Assembly: GCF_000313935.1 (NCBI RefSeq)
Contig: NZ_AMSS01000014.1
Span: forward strand, 62,001-126,000
Direction of reading: 5' to 3'
Source of the DNA: Acinetobacter sp. WC-141
Lineage (GTDB): Bacteria; Pseudomonadota; Gammaproteobacteria; Pseudomonadales; Moraxellaceae
Length of the DNA stretch: 64,000 nucleotides
Both the position numbers and the translations under genes were made by a program. A model generated the notes under the pieces. The model was not told the DNA's origin and did no database searches. It was given only the letters and a program-made list of their open reading frames with translations. This document shows, piece after piece, positions 24,440 through 33,167 of the stretch (its first letter is position 1; every line of letters begins with the position of its first letter).

Positions 24440-24467
24440 AAAAGCCCGAAATAATTCGGGCTTTTTT
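24440..24467. terminator. Bidirectional terminator
   Basis: AAAAGCCCGAA and TTCGGGCTTTT pair around ATAA; serves the SnoaL-like gene and the converging TonB receptor. Confidence 0.9.
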
Positions 24468-24480
24468 ATTTATGTATGAA

Positions 24481-26571
24481 TTAAAACTTCCACTGTGCCG
24501 AAATTGAGGTGTTTAGTGGTTCACCTGGCTGAACCCATAAATCGCTATAGCTTGAAACATAGTAAGTTTTATCAAACAGGTTGTTCACATTGAGCTGATA
24601 GCGTAAACGGTCAGATGGGGCATAGTAGCCATTTAAATTGACCAACGTATAACTCGGTAAGTTAAAGCCATTATCAAGATTATGTCCGCTGCGCTCTCCC
24701 ACATAGGTGAGGTTAGCACCTACACCTGCTTTTTTCGGACCTTCTTGTAGAAATTCATAATTGGTGCTCAATGAGCCTTGGTGTTTTGGAACATTGCTTA
24801 GACGGGCACCTTTTGCCAAGTCTTGGTCTTTTTCAATTTGAGCATCGGTATAACTATAGTTGGCATTGACGAACCAGCGGTCAGTGATTTGACTATTTAA
24901 GTCGAACTCAATTCCTTTACTACTCACTTCGCCTGCTGCGGTTTGGAAGTTACTGTCGATTGGGTCGGTTGTGGGTACATTTCGTTTTTTCATTTTAAAC
25001 AAAGCGAAACTCAGCACACTTTGGTCGTTTATTTTATATTTGGTGCCGACCTCATAACTTTCGCCTTTTTCAGGAGCAAAAGTCTGACCATTTCGATTCA
25101 TGCCACTATTCATGGCAAATGAGCGGCCATAATTGCTATAAAAAGCCCATTGCTCAGAGGCTTTAAAATTTACTCCGAAACGCGGACTATTTTGATGGAG
25201 GGTCTGGTTGCTTTCAGTCTGAGTCAGGTGATTTTTAAAGTCTTGTTCGACCTGATCAAAACGGTTGCCGAATAGCACACTCCACTGATCATTAAAAAAG
25301 ATCTGGTCTTGTACATTAAGCGCAAAGTAACGCTGGCGCTCTTTAGTGTCGGTAAACGGTGCTAAGTTTGGTAAATATTTGCCATATTCAGGTTGGTAAA
25401 TATCAATTGTGTTTGGTGAGTCTGTGCTGTGGTTGCGACGAAGTTGGTTTTGTTTGTAGTCGAGTTGACCAAGTTCAGTTGAAAGTAAAATTTCATGACG
25501 TGCCCAAGACGTATCAACCTTGCCAAGTAACTCTGTCTGAGCCAGCACATCTTCACTTGTATAATCACGATAGCGACGTTGACGCTCTAAAGTACGTCCA
25601 TCGGCTTGCATACGACGAGGTTCGGTCGCAAAGCCGACCATTTGTGCATCTTTATAACTGACCGCACTATTTAGTTTCCAGTCAGGGTTAAATTCGTGAC
25701 TAAGACGCAATTGGTAAAAATAATCTTTTATTTTCAAATCGCCGTCATCAGACTCACCTGTAAAGGTTTTCGGGTCCATCACAAACTGATGATTGACTGT
25801 ACTTACACCACGGTCAAAGGTACCTTTATGCTCAGTAAATTCACTGTCAAAGTCGAGTTGCGTTTGGTCTGAAATTTTCCATGTGAGCTGTGGTGAAAAG
25901 AACCAGCGTTCACTGCTGACATGATCACGAAAGCTTTGATTATCTTCGTGAGCCACTGCTACACGATAGGCCAGTTCATCGTTAATAGGGGCAGTATGCT
26001 CCAGACTTATTCGATATTGTTCTTGGGTATTAGCGCGTAGGTTAAGTTTACTTTCGCTTTCCCATTGTGGTTTTTTACTATTGAGGTTAAGTAAACCACC
26101 TGTTTCGCCGCGACCATATAAAGCCGCCATTGGTCCTTTTAAAAACTCTAAAGATTCAATATTTACTACATCTTTTGGAGCACTAATCCCTCGGTTGACA
26201 CTCAAGCCGTTGCGGATCATTGAGGCACCTAAATTGGGATCGGTACTAAAACCGCGGAAAGAGTAATTATCCCAAAAGCCGCCACCGAAACTATTTTGAT
26301 GAAAAACCCCGCTCACTAAGCTTAATGCGTCATCAATTCGTTGAACGTCTTGTTGTTCCATTATTTGTTTAGAAAGATAAGCACGGTTAAAAGGGACATC
26401 TAAAACATCGTGAGTAAATTTAGTTGCCGAGCTATTTTGGCTCACATCTTCTCGGGTACTTTCAGCCTGAACACGTATGGTCTCAAGTACCGTTGACGTT
26501 TCCTCTCCCCAAGTGAGTGTCGATATAAATGATAGACCTAACGAAGACAACAATCCTAATTTGTGTCGCAT
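24481..26571 (-). CDS. TonB-dependent outer-membrane receptor
   Basis: A 696-residue TonB-dependent transporter of the siderophore-receptor type. It has a signal peptide (to about residue 22, TWGEE), a plug domain with FRGFSTDPNLGASMIRNGL and LEFLKGPMAALYGRGETGGLLNLNSKKP, a 22-strand barrel, and a terminal aromatic (ISAQWKF). The substrate is not evident. The family label suggests ferri-siderophores, but the promoter carries a Zur-box-like palindrome (26603-26625) rather than a Fur box, so a zinc-related ligand should be considered. It diverges from a membrane acyltransferase-like gene over the same palindrome. Confidence 0.9.
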   Translation of the reverse strand: MRHKLGLLSSLGLSFISTLTWGEETSTVLETIRVQAESTREDVSQNSSATKFTHDVLDVPFNRAYLSKQIMEQQDVQRIDDALSLVSGVFHQNSFGGGFWDNYSFRGFSTDPNLGASMIRNGLSVNRGISAPKDVVNIESLEFLKGPMAALYGRGETGGLLNLNSKKPQWESESKLNLRANTQEQYRISLEHTAPINDELAYRVAVAHEDNQSFRDHVSSERWFFSPQLTWKISDQTQLDFDSEFTEHKGTFDRGVSTVNHQFVMDPKTFTGESDDGDLKIKDYFYQLRLSHEFNPDWKLNSAVSYKDAQMVGFATEPRRMQADGRTLERQRRYRDYTSEDVLAQTELLGKVDTSWARHEILLSTELGQLDYKQNQLRRNHSTDSPNTIDIYQPEYGKYLPNLAPFTDTKERQRYFALNVQDQIFFNDQWSVLFGNRFDQVEQDFKNHLTQTESNQTLHQNSPRFGVNFKASEQWAFYSNYGRSFAMNSGMNRNGQTFAPEKGESYEVGTKYKINDQSVLSFALFKMKKRNVPTTDPIDSNFQTAAGEVSSKGIEFDLNSQITDRWFVNANYSYTDAQIEKDQDLAKGARLSNVPKHQGSLSTNYEFLQEGPKKAGVGANLTYVGERSGHNLDNGFNLPSYTLVNLNGYYAPSDRLRYQLNVNNLFDKTYYVSSYSDLWVQPGEPLNTSISAQWKF

Positions 26572-26602
26572 AAATAATCAGCCATAAAAAGACAAAAGGA
26601 AT

Positions 26603-26628
26603 TAAATGTAATAGTATAACGTTACATT
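26603..26628. promoter_or_regulatory. Zur-box-like palindrome between divergent genes
   Basis: AATGTAA (26605-26611) and TTACATT (26622-26628) flank ten bases. From 26603 to 26625 the sequence matches 18 of the 22 defined positions of the gammaproteobacterial Zur consensus as I recall it (GAAATGTTATA-N-TATAACATTTC). It covers both divergent promoters. Confidence 0.55.
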
Positions 26629-26646
26629 ATTTTGTTGATTACTGCT

Positions 26647-27792
26647 ATGTCTTTAGAAAAGAATATTGAACGTTTACAGTCGATTGATGCATTGCGTGGT
26701 TTGGTGATCATCATTATGTTGCTCGACCATGTAAGAGAAACTTTCTATTTACATAAACAGGTTACCGATCCAATGGACGTAACAGTAACAGAACCGGCTT
26801 TATTTGGCAGTCGATTATTGGCCCATATTTGCGCTCCAGTTTTTGTACTTTTAACGGGTATTTCTGCTTTTTTATTTCAGTCAAAAAAACAAGACTTACA
26901 GCAAACACGTGCTTTTTTATTAAAACGTGGCTTATTTTTGATTGTACTAGAGCTCACGCTGGTGAAATTTGCATGGACGGCAACTTTTCCGCCTGAAGTC
27001 ATTTATTTACAAGTGATCTGGGCGATTGGTATTAGCATGGTGGTGCTAGCGTGCTGTGTGAGTTTACCTTTACCAGTCCTTGCTGGTGTAGCGTTGGTCA
27101 TTATTTTTGGGCACAACCTGCTAGATTCTGTGCACTTCTCACAAGGTGTTTTACAAAATATATGGTTCGTTTTACATGAACGTGGTTGGATTGAATTTGC
27201 GGGTATCAAGCTTCGCACAAGCTATCCCATTTTGCCTTGGATCGGGGTGATTTTACTGGGCTATGCCTTAGGGCAGTTGTTTAGTTCTAAATATTCAGCA
27301 AAGCAAAGAGGCCGCGCTTTACTCAGCCTTGGTTTAGTAAGTATTGGGCTATTTGTTTTATTGCGTTTTATCAATATCTATGGCGACCAGCCTTGGCAAC
27401 ATTTTGAGTCATTCCAACTGAGTCTCATGAGCTTTTTTAACCTCACTAAGTATCCGCCGTCTTTATTATTTATTTTGCTAAATGTTGGAATTGGCTTGAT
27501 TGTGCTCGTTGCTTTTGAGCGTATGCAGCAATACTCATTTTTAAAACCATTGGTGGTATTTGGCTCGGTGCCGATGTTCTTTTATTTATTACACTTATAT
27601 ATGCTGAAATTGATGTATGTGTTCGCACTCAGCGTGTGGGGAGCTAACTACGGGAATTATTTGTCGGTCAACCATGTGTGGATGCTATGGCTAATTACAA
27701 TTGTACTGTCTTTTGTACTTTATCCAGCGGTTAAGTGGTTCTCGAAATTCAAACATCAAAACAAACATATTTCGATTTTAAAATATTTCTAA
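26647..27792 (+). CDS. DUF1624/heparan N-acetyltransferase-like membrane protein
   Basis: A 381-residue polytopic membrane protein with about ten helices. The N-terminus (RLQSIDALRGLVIIIMLLDHVRETFYLH) with its conserved DALRG and the intramembrane His is the mark of the DUF1624 / heparan-alpha-glucosaminide N-acetyltransferase-like group of membrane acyltransferases. Substrate unknown. I choose ATG 26647; the frame also opens at TTG 26632, which lies next to the Zur-like palindrome. It may be co-regulated with the divergent TonB receptor. Confidence 0.8.
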   Translation: MSLEKNIERLQSIDALRGLVIIIMLLDHVRETFYLHKQVTDPMDVTVTEPALFGSRLLAHICAPVFVLLTGISAFLFQSKKQDLQQTRAFLLKRGLFLIVLELTLVKFAWTATFPPEVIYLQVIWAIGISMVVLACCVSLPLPVLAGVALVIIFGHNLLDSVHFSQGVLQNIWFVLHERGWIEFAGIKLRTSYPILPWIGVILLGYALGQLFSSKYSAKQRGRALLSLGLVSIGLFVLLRFINIYGDQPWQHFESFQLSLMSFFNLTKYPPSLLFILLNVGIGLIVLVAFERMQQYSFLKPLVVFGSVPMFFYLLHLYMLKLMYVFALSVWGANYGNYLSVNHVWMLWLITIVLSFVLYPAVKWFSKFKHQNKHISILKYF

Positions 27793-27832
27793 TTTCTAAA
27801 AGGTGAGTAAAGCGAGTTAAATAATGCTCGCT

Positions 27833-28300
27833 TTACTTACTTACATCTAAATATAAAGTTTCTTTGACTTCTTCCATAACCACATAACTGTGTGACGATG
27901 CCGAAGCGGGAAGTTTCTTTAATAGATCTCCCAATAAGCGGCGGTATGCGCTCATTTCTTTTAAACGCGCTTTTACGAGGTAGTCAAATTCGCCTGAAAT
28001 AAGATGACATTCGAGTACTTCAGGAATCTCAACTAAATCTCTGGCCACTTGGTCAAATACATCGCCTGATTTGGCAGATAACTTAATTTCTAAAAAGACG
28101 AGAAGGTTACGGTCCACAAAGGCTGGGTTTAGCCGTGCGTAATAACCTATGATAATGCCATCGCGTTCAAGGCGCTTTACACGCTCTGAACAGGGGGTGG
28201 TCGACAGGTTAACTCTCGATGCCAATTCACTAATCGCAATTCGTCCTTCGCGCTGCAAAATATCCAGAATCATGCGATCTATACGATCTAAGGGGCGCAT
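27833..28300 (-). CDS. dadR: Lrp/AsnC-family regulator of D-alanine catabolism
   Basis: A 155-residue feast/famine regulator: N-terminal helix-turn-helix (LDRIDRMILDILQREGRIAISELASRVNLSTTPCSERVKRLERDGII) and C-terminal RAM amino-acid-binding domain (FLEIKLSAKSGDVFDQVARDLVEIPEVLECHLISGEFDYLVKARL). It diverges from dadA with a 136-bp gap. Two 13-bp direct repeats and a palindrome in the gap are likely binding sites. By analogy with Pseudomonas DadR it should activate dadAX with alanine as ligand; the name rests on context. Confidence 0.85.
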   Translation of the reverse strand: MRPLDRIDRMILDILQREGRIAISELASRVNLSTTPCSERVKRLERDGIIIGYYARLNPAFVDRNLLVFLEIKLSAKSGDVFDQVARDLVEIPEVLECHLISGEFDYLVKARLKEMSAYRRLLGDLLKKLPASASSHSYVVMEEVKETLYLDVSK

Positions 28301-28323
28301 AGATATTTCCTCTTTTTTTAAAA

Positions 28324-28415
28324 TTCTCGCGAGAAAAACATAAATTTACCTAGATTATACCCTGAAAAACAGTGAAATAAACTATTGAAGCAGAAATATA
28401 CTAGTGAAATAAACT
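28324..28415. promoter_or_regulatory. dadR-dadA control region with repeated sites
   Basis: A 12-bp perfect palindrome TTCTCGCGAGAA (28324-28335) lies 24 bases before dadR. The 13-bp direct repeat AGTGAAATAAACT occurs at 28371-28383 and 28403-28415, 32 bp apart, about three helical turns, as expected for a multimeric Lrp-type regulator. Confidence 0.6.
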
Positions 28416-28436
28416 GGTGTGCGTGAGGGAATGGAA

Positions 28437-29702
28437 ATGCGCGTAATTGTTTTAGGTAGCGGCGTTATTGGAGTGGCAAGTGCCTATTATCTAGCTCAAC
28501 AAGGAGCTGAGGTTACTGTTCTCGATCGCCAGGCAGGTCCTGCTGAAGAAACAAGTTTTGGTAATGCAGGTCAAATTTCGCCTGGGTATTCGACTCCTTG
28601 GGCAGCACCAGGTATCCCTTTTAAAGCTGTGAAATGGATGTTCCAACATCACGCACCGCTTGCGATTAATTTAGATGGCAGTATGTGGCAGTTACAGTGG
28701 ATGGCGCAAATGCTGAAAAACTGTAATCCACAAAGCTATGCTGTAAACAAAGAACGTATGATGCGCGTGGCTGAATATAGCCGTGATTGTTTACGTGAGT
28801 TAAGAAAAGATACAGGTATTAACTACGAAAACCGCGCGAAGGGTACTTTGCAGTTATTCCGCAAAGAAGCACAAATGGAAGCGGTTCAACGCGACATTAG
28901 CGTGCTTGAAGAGTGCGGCGTAAGCTACGAATTATTAAATGGCAACGAGCTTGGTCGTGTAGAACCAGCTTTGGCAAATGCGCAAGATAAATTGGTCGGT
29001 GGTTTACACCTACCAAATGACGAGACAGGTGACTGTTATTTATTTACTAATGCTTTAGCTCAAATTGCCAAAGAGTTGGGTGTTAACTTCCAGTTCAACC
29101 AAAACGTAGAAAAATTGATTGTTGAAGGCGATGAAATTAAGGGCGTTCAGGTCAATGGTAAGGTCTTAACTGCGGACCGTTATGTTCTAGCGTTTGGTAG
29201 CTATTCACGTGATTTCTTGAAACCACTTGATCTACAGCTACCTGTATATCCTGTGAAAGGTTACTCGTTGACAATTCCAATTGTTGATCCTGCTTTTGCT
29301 CCGCAATCTACAGTGCTGGATGAAACCTACAAAATTGCGATTACTCGCTTTGACCAGCGTATTCGCGTAGGTGGGATGGCAGAGCTAAGCGGTTTCAATT
29401 TAGGTCTGAATGAAGACCGCCGTGCAACCTTGCAAATGGTGACTCAGGACTTGTTCCCAGGCGGTGATATGGCACAGGCATCTTTCTGGACAGGTCTACG
29501 TCCAATGACACCAGACAGCACTCCAATTATTGGAGCGACTCGCTTTAAAAATCTGTTCTTGAATACAGGTCACGGTACTTTAGGTTGGACCATGGCATGT
29601 GGTTCAGGAAAATTAATCAGTGACATTGTATTGAATCATAAGACTGAAATCAGTACCGATGGCCTTTCAATTCAGCGTTATTCACACGCGCATGCTGCAT
29701 AA
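28437..29702 (+). CDS. dadA: D-amino acid dehydrogenase small subunit
   Basis: A 421-residue FAD flavoprotein that oxidises D-alanine and other D-amino acids to 2-oxo acids at the inner membrane, feeding electrons to quinone. The dinucleotide-binding motif [27 protein letters not shown] opens the protein; [18 protein letters not shown] and the C-terminal [16 protein letters not shown]...[16 protein letters not shown] are DadA hallmarks. ATG 28437 is chosen over GTG 28419 and ATG 28431 because GAGGGA is well spaced for it and the FAD motif then starts at residue 3. First gene of the dadA-dadX-ridA run. Confidence 0.95.
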   Translation: MRVIVLGSGVIGVASAYYLAQQGAEVTVLDRQAGPAEETSFGNAGQISPGYSTPWAAPGIPFKAVKWMFQHHAPLAINLDGSMWQLQWMAQMLKNCNPQSYAVNKERMMRVAEYSRDCLRELRKDTGINYENRAKGTLQLFRKEAQMEAVQRDISVLEECGVSYELLNGNELGRVEPALANAQDKLVGGLHLPNDETGDCYLFTNALAQIAKELGVNFQFNQNVEKLIVEGDEIKGVQVNGKVLTADRYVLAFGSYSRDFLKPLDLQLPVYPVKGYSLTIPIVDPAFAPQSTVLDETYKIAITRFDQRIRVGGMAELSGFNLGLNEDRRATLQMVTQDLFPGGDMAQASFWTGLRPMTPDSTPIIGATRFKNLFLNTGHGTLGWTMACGSGKLISDIVLNHKTEISTDGLSIQRYSHAHAA

Positions 29703-29722
29703 CGGACGTTAGGAAAGTCATC

Positions 29723-30826
29723 ATGCCTCGTCCTATTACCGCAGTGATCCACCGACAATCCTTACAAAATAACTTGGCGGTGGTACGCAAGGCTATGCCA
29801 AACAGTAAGGTCTTTGCCGTTGTAAAAGCCAATGCTTATGGACACGGAATTGAACGTGTTTATGAAGCGTTTAAAGCAGCAGATGGCTTTGCCTTACTTG
29901 ATCTTGATGAAGCAAAACGCATTCGTGCTTTAGGTTGGACAGGTCCAATTTTATTGCTCGAAGGAATTTTCTCTCCTCAAGATTTATTTGATTGTGTGCA
30001 GTATCAACTCAGTTTCACCATTCATAGTGAAGCGCAAATTGAGTGGGTAGAAAAGCATCCTTATCCGGCTCAATTTGATGTTTGCCTAAAAATGAATAGT
30101 GGTATGAACCGTCTTGGTTTTAAACCACAGCACTATGTTCAGGCTTGGGAACGTTTAAATAATTTGCCAAATGTCTCCAAGATTACCCACATGATGCATT
30201 TTTCAGATGCAGATGGTGATCGTTTCGGGCAGCAGGGTATTGATTATCAAATTACTGCCTTTGAAGAAATTGTTAAGGATTTACCGGGTGAAAGATCGGT
30301 AAGTAATAGTGCGGCAATTCTGCGCTATCAAGATCAGCTCAGATCAGATTATGCCCGTAGTGGCATCATGCTTTATGGCAGCTCGCCAGACTACCCAACG
30401 CATAGTATTGCGGATTGGGGCTTACAACCGACCATGAGCTTACGTAGTGAAATTATTTCCGTTCAGCATTTAGAGCCGAATGAAAGCGTGGGTTATGGCT
30501 CAAACTTTGTCGCAGAGCAACCGATGACGATTGGGATTGTCGCTTGTGGCTATGCTGATGGTTATCAACGTATTTCACCAACAGGTACGCCTGTTTTAGT
30601 GGACTCAGTCCGCACTCGCACAATTGGTCGTGTCAGCATGGATATGTTGGCAGTTGATTTAACGGGCATTGAAAATGCCAAAGTTGGTAGCGAAGTGGTG
30701 CTCTGGGGCCAATCAAGTACAGGCGTCGTTTTACCTATTGATGATGTCGCTATTTCATCCGGTACGGTGGGCTATGAACTGATGTGTGCCGTCACCGCCC
30801 GTGTTCAATTTATTAATCAGGTATAA
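29723..30826 (+). CDS. dadX: Catabolic alanine racemase
   Basis: A 367-residue PLP enzyme interconverting L- and D-alanine. The PLP lysine lies in AVVKANAYGHG near residue 35; MNSGMNRLGF, NSAAILR, the GYGS phosphate-binding region and GRVSMDMLAVDL follow. It starts 20 bases after dadA. It supplies D-alanine to DadA during L-alanine catabolism and probably not for cell wall synthesis, though alr and dadX products are hard to tell apart by sequence. Confidence 0.93.
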   Translation: MPRPITAVIHRQSLQNNLAVVRKAMPNSKVFAVVKANAYGHGIERVYEAFKAADGFALLDLDEAKRIRALGWTGPILLLEGIFSPQDLFDCVQYQLSFTIHSEAQIEWVEKHPYPAQFDVCLKMNSGMNRLGFKPQHYVQAWERLNNLPNVSKITHMMHFSDADGDRFGQQGIDYQITAFEEIVKDLPGERSVSNSAAILRYQDQLRSDYARSGIMLYGSSPDYPTHSIADWGLQPTMSLRSEIISVQHLEPNESVGYGSNFVAEQPMTIGIVACGYADGYQRISPTGTPVLVDSVRTRTIGRVSMDMLAVDLTGIENAKVGSEVVLWGQSSTGVVLPIDDVAISSGTVGYELMCAVTARVQFINQV

Positions 30827-30836
30827 GGAAATCCGA

Positions 30837-31196
30837 ATGTCTAATTCAGATATACAAAAGATTAAAACTAACGAAGTCATGAGTGCCGTGACTGTTTTTA
30901 ACAAAGTGGTTTATCTGTCAGGTCAGGTACCTAAAAATACCGAGCAAGACGTGGCAGGCCAAACTCGTGAAATTCTTGCAACGATTGATGAACTTTTGGC
31001 ATTAGCCAATACCGACAAATCTCGCTTGCTCTCTGCACAGTTCTATTTAAAAAATCTTTCTGACTTTTCAACCGTAAATGCAATTTGGGTTGACTGGTTA
31101 AAAGGGTGTGTTGCTCCATCGCGTGCCACAATTCAGGCCGATTTGGTAAATCCGGATTGGTTAATTGAAATTGCCGTGACGGCAGCACAAAAGTAA
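30837..31196 (+). CDS. ridA: RidA-family enamine/imine deaminase
   Basis: A 119-residue YjgF/YER057c/UK114 protein. Such proteins hydrolyse reactive enamines and imines released by PLP and flavin enzymes, such as the 2-iminopropionate made by DadA, to the keto acid plus ammonia. The motifs KVVYLSGQVP and the Arg-containing CVAPSRATIQADLVNPDWLIEIAVTA place the active-site Arg near residue 98. AAGGAA precedes ATG 30837, ten bases after dadX, so it is the third gene of the operon. Confidence 0.92.
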   Translation: MSNSDIQKIKTNEVMSAVTVFNKVVYLSGQVPKNTEQDVAGQTREILATIDELLALANTDKSRLLSAQFYLKNLSDFSTVNAIWVDWLKGCVAPSRATIQADLVNPDWLIEIAVTAAQK

Positions 31197-31279
31197 TTCG
31201 TTTTTACTCCAAAAATGATGATGTATCTAACAGAAGGAAGATAGATACGGTTTAACCAGTCTTTTTTGGTGAACAGATT

Positions 31280-31323
31280 CAGTGACCTATGGCATACGGT
31301 TCGATTTTCGCCATAGGTTGCTG
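31280..31323 (+). promoter_or_regulatory. Leader hairpin of the first cycA-type gene
   Basis: A 14-bp stem (31280-31293 with 31310-31323, two G-U pairs) closes a 16-base loop ATACGGTTCGATTTTC. The loop core TACGGTTCG recurs in the leader of the second permease. It sits 34 bases before the ATG, with AAGGAA between. Candidate cis-regulatory RNA. Confidence 0.55.
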
Positions 31324-31357
31324 ATCTTAACAAAGGAATTCAAAAAGGAATTTTAAT

Positions 31358-32797
31358 ATGACAACGGCTCGTCATTCAGATACAGAAAATTCTCCTGATC
31401 ATCTGCAACGAAAACTGTCTAACCGTCATTTACAACTGATTGCTATTGGCGGTGCAATTGGAACCGGCCTATTTATGGGTTCGGGCAAAACTATCTCCCT
31501 CGCAGGTCCTTCAATCCTTTTGATCTATATGATTATTGGAGGAATGTTCTTTTTCTTAATGCGTGCAATGGGCGAGTTGCTCCTTGCAAATCTGCATTAC
31601 AAATCTTTTGTTGATATGGCTCATGACCTGATTGGTCCTTGGGCTGGTTATTATTTGGGCTGGACTTATTGGTTAGGTTGGGTGCTGGTGGGTATTGCGG
31701 ACCTTTCAGCAGTCATTAACTATTTAGGTTTCTGGCTACCCGATGGCGCAAGTTTCTCACCAATACAGCAGGCCATGATTAGCGCAGGTTGTGTGTTGTT
31801 TGTGATGGGTCTTAACCTCTTAACAGTACGCCTATTTGGTGAAATTGAATTCTGGTTTGCTCTCATTAAGATCTTGGCGATTATTGGTCTGATCGGAGTG
31901 GGCGGCTACATGATTTTCAGCCATTTCCAAGCTCCGCAAGGCGCTGTCGCAAGCATCAGTAATGTTTGGTCACATGGTGGTTTATTCCCGAAAGGTACAG
32001 AAGGCTTCTTGGCAGGATTCCAGATTGCTGTATTTGCTTTTGTCGGGGTTGAACTTGTAGGTACAACGGCTGCTGAAACCAAAGACCCGCAGAAGAACTT
32101 ACCGAAAGCGATTAATGCGATTCCGGTACGTATTATTTTGTTCTATGTGTTGGCACTGTTTATTGTGATGTCAGTAACACCGTGGGACCATATTCGTGCA
32201 GACAAAAGTCCGTTTGTTGAGTTATTCTTAAATGCTGGTATTCCGGTTTCTGCAATCATCATGAACTTGGTGGTGCTGTCTTCGGTCATGTCTTCAATGA
32301 ACAGCGGTGTGTTTTCAACCAGCCGTATGTTGTTTGGTTTATCAAAAGACGGTCAGGCACCGGGTGCATTTGGACGCTTATCAAAACGTGCAGTACCTTC
32401 AAATGGTTTGATTTTCTCTTGTACCTTTATCATGGGCGGAGCGGTGCTTCAGTACTTTGTTCCAAACACGATGGAAGCATTTACTTTGGCAAGTTCACTT
32501 TGTGTGATTCTATTCATTAGTGTCTGGAGTCTCATCATGGTGTGCTATTTACGCTACCGTAAATTACGTCCTGAATTACATGAAAAATCAACATTCAAAA
32601 TGCCAGGTGGTGTTTGGATGAGTTATGTTGTTTTGGCATTCATGCTTTTCACTTTAGTCATCTTGGCATTAGAGTCAGATACATTGAAAGCTCTATATGT
32701 CAGTCCAGTATGGCTGGTCATTTTAGGTGTTACCTATCATGTGCTCTATAAACCACGTATGAAAAAACTAGGACGTGAACTCGTCAACGATCATTAA
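31358..32797 (+). CDS. cycA: D-serine/D-alanine/glycine permease, copy 1
   Basis: A 479-residue amino acid/polyamine/organocation (APC) permease with 12 membrane helices. The start HLQRKLSNRHLQLIAIGGAIGTGLFMGSGKTISLAGPSIL contains the AAT-family substrate motif GAIGTGLF; AETKDPQKNLPKAINAIPVRI follows helix 6. It is close to E. coli CycA, which imports D-alanine, D-serine and glycine by proton symport, and its place behind dadA-dadX-ridA supports that. A near-identical second copy follows. Confidence 0.92.
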   Translation: MTTARHSDTENSPDHLQRKLSNRHLQLIAIGGAIGTGLFMGSGKTISLAGPSILLIYMIIGGMFFFLMRAMGELLLANLHYKSFVDMAHDLIGPWAGYYLGWTYWLGWVLVGIADLSAVINYLGFWLPDGASFSPIQQAMISAGCVLFVMGLNLLTVRLFGEIEFWFALIKILAIIGLIGVGGYMIFSHFQAPQGAVASISNVWSHGGLFPKGTEGFLAGFQIAVFAFVGVELVGTTAAETKDPQKNLPKAINAIPVRIILFYVLALFIVMSVTPWDHIRADKSPFVELFLNAGIPVSAIIMNLVVLSSVMSSMNSGVFSTSRMLFGLSKDGQAPGAFGRLSKRAVPSNGLIFSCTFIMGGAVLQYFVPNTMEAFTLASSLCVILFISVWSLIMVCYLRYRKLRPELHEKSTFKMPGGVWMSYVVLAFMLFTLVILALESDTLKALYVSPVWLVILGVTYHVLYKPRMKKLGRELVNDH

Positions 32798-32805
32798 GTT
32801 TTATT

Positions 32806-32836
32806 AAAAAGCCAATCAATCATGATTGGCTTTTTT
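32806..32836 (+). terminator. Terminator of cycA copy 1
   Basis: AAAAAGCCAATCA and TGATTGGCTTTTT pair perfectly around ATCA, followed by further T residues. Confidence 0.92.
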
Positions 32837-32961
32837 TATTTTTATTAGATTTTTTATCGGAATAATATTGTTTATTTTTGGATCAATAGAGCAGTTTGGA
32901 GGGTATTGGAAAAGTACATATAGCAGGATCACATGCTACACTTCGGCTAATCTGGAACCCC

Positions 32962-33005
32962 AGATTGATTAATTAAAATTGCCGTGAAGGCAGTACATAA
33001 ATAAT
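32962..33005 (+). pseudogene. Remnant of the ridA 3' end
   Basis: These 44 bases align without gaps to the last codons of ridA (31153-31196 and neighbouring bases) with about seven substitutions, including the segment AATTGCCGTGA. It marks the left edge of the tandem duplication that made the second permease. The rest of 32837-33167 is noncoding leader sequence. Confidence 0.75.
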
Positions 33006-33085
33006 GTGACTTAAAAAAATCAGGACAAACGATTTATCAATTAAGGAAAAAATATACTTGAACATCTTGTCCTGAGGTATAGACT

Positions 33086-33131
33086 CAGCAACCCACGATA
33101 TACGGTTCGTTTTTCTCCCTATAGGTTGCTG
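33086..33131 (+). promoter_or_regulatory. Leader hairpin of the second cycA-type gene
   Basis: CAGCAACC (33086-33093) pairs with GGTTGCTG (33124-33131) around a 30-base interior that keeps the TACGGTTCG core seen before copy 1. The stem sequence differs from copy 1 while pairing is kept. Confidence 0.5.
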
Positions 33132-33167
33132 ATTTAAGTTAAGCAAAATATAAAAAGGACTTCTAAT

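Noticed and set aside
26603..26628. Fur box for the TonB receptor
   Set aside because: The sequence does not fit GATAATGATAATCATTATC; the Zur-like match is clearly better.
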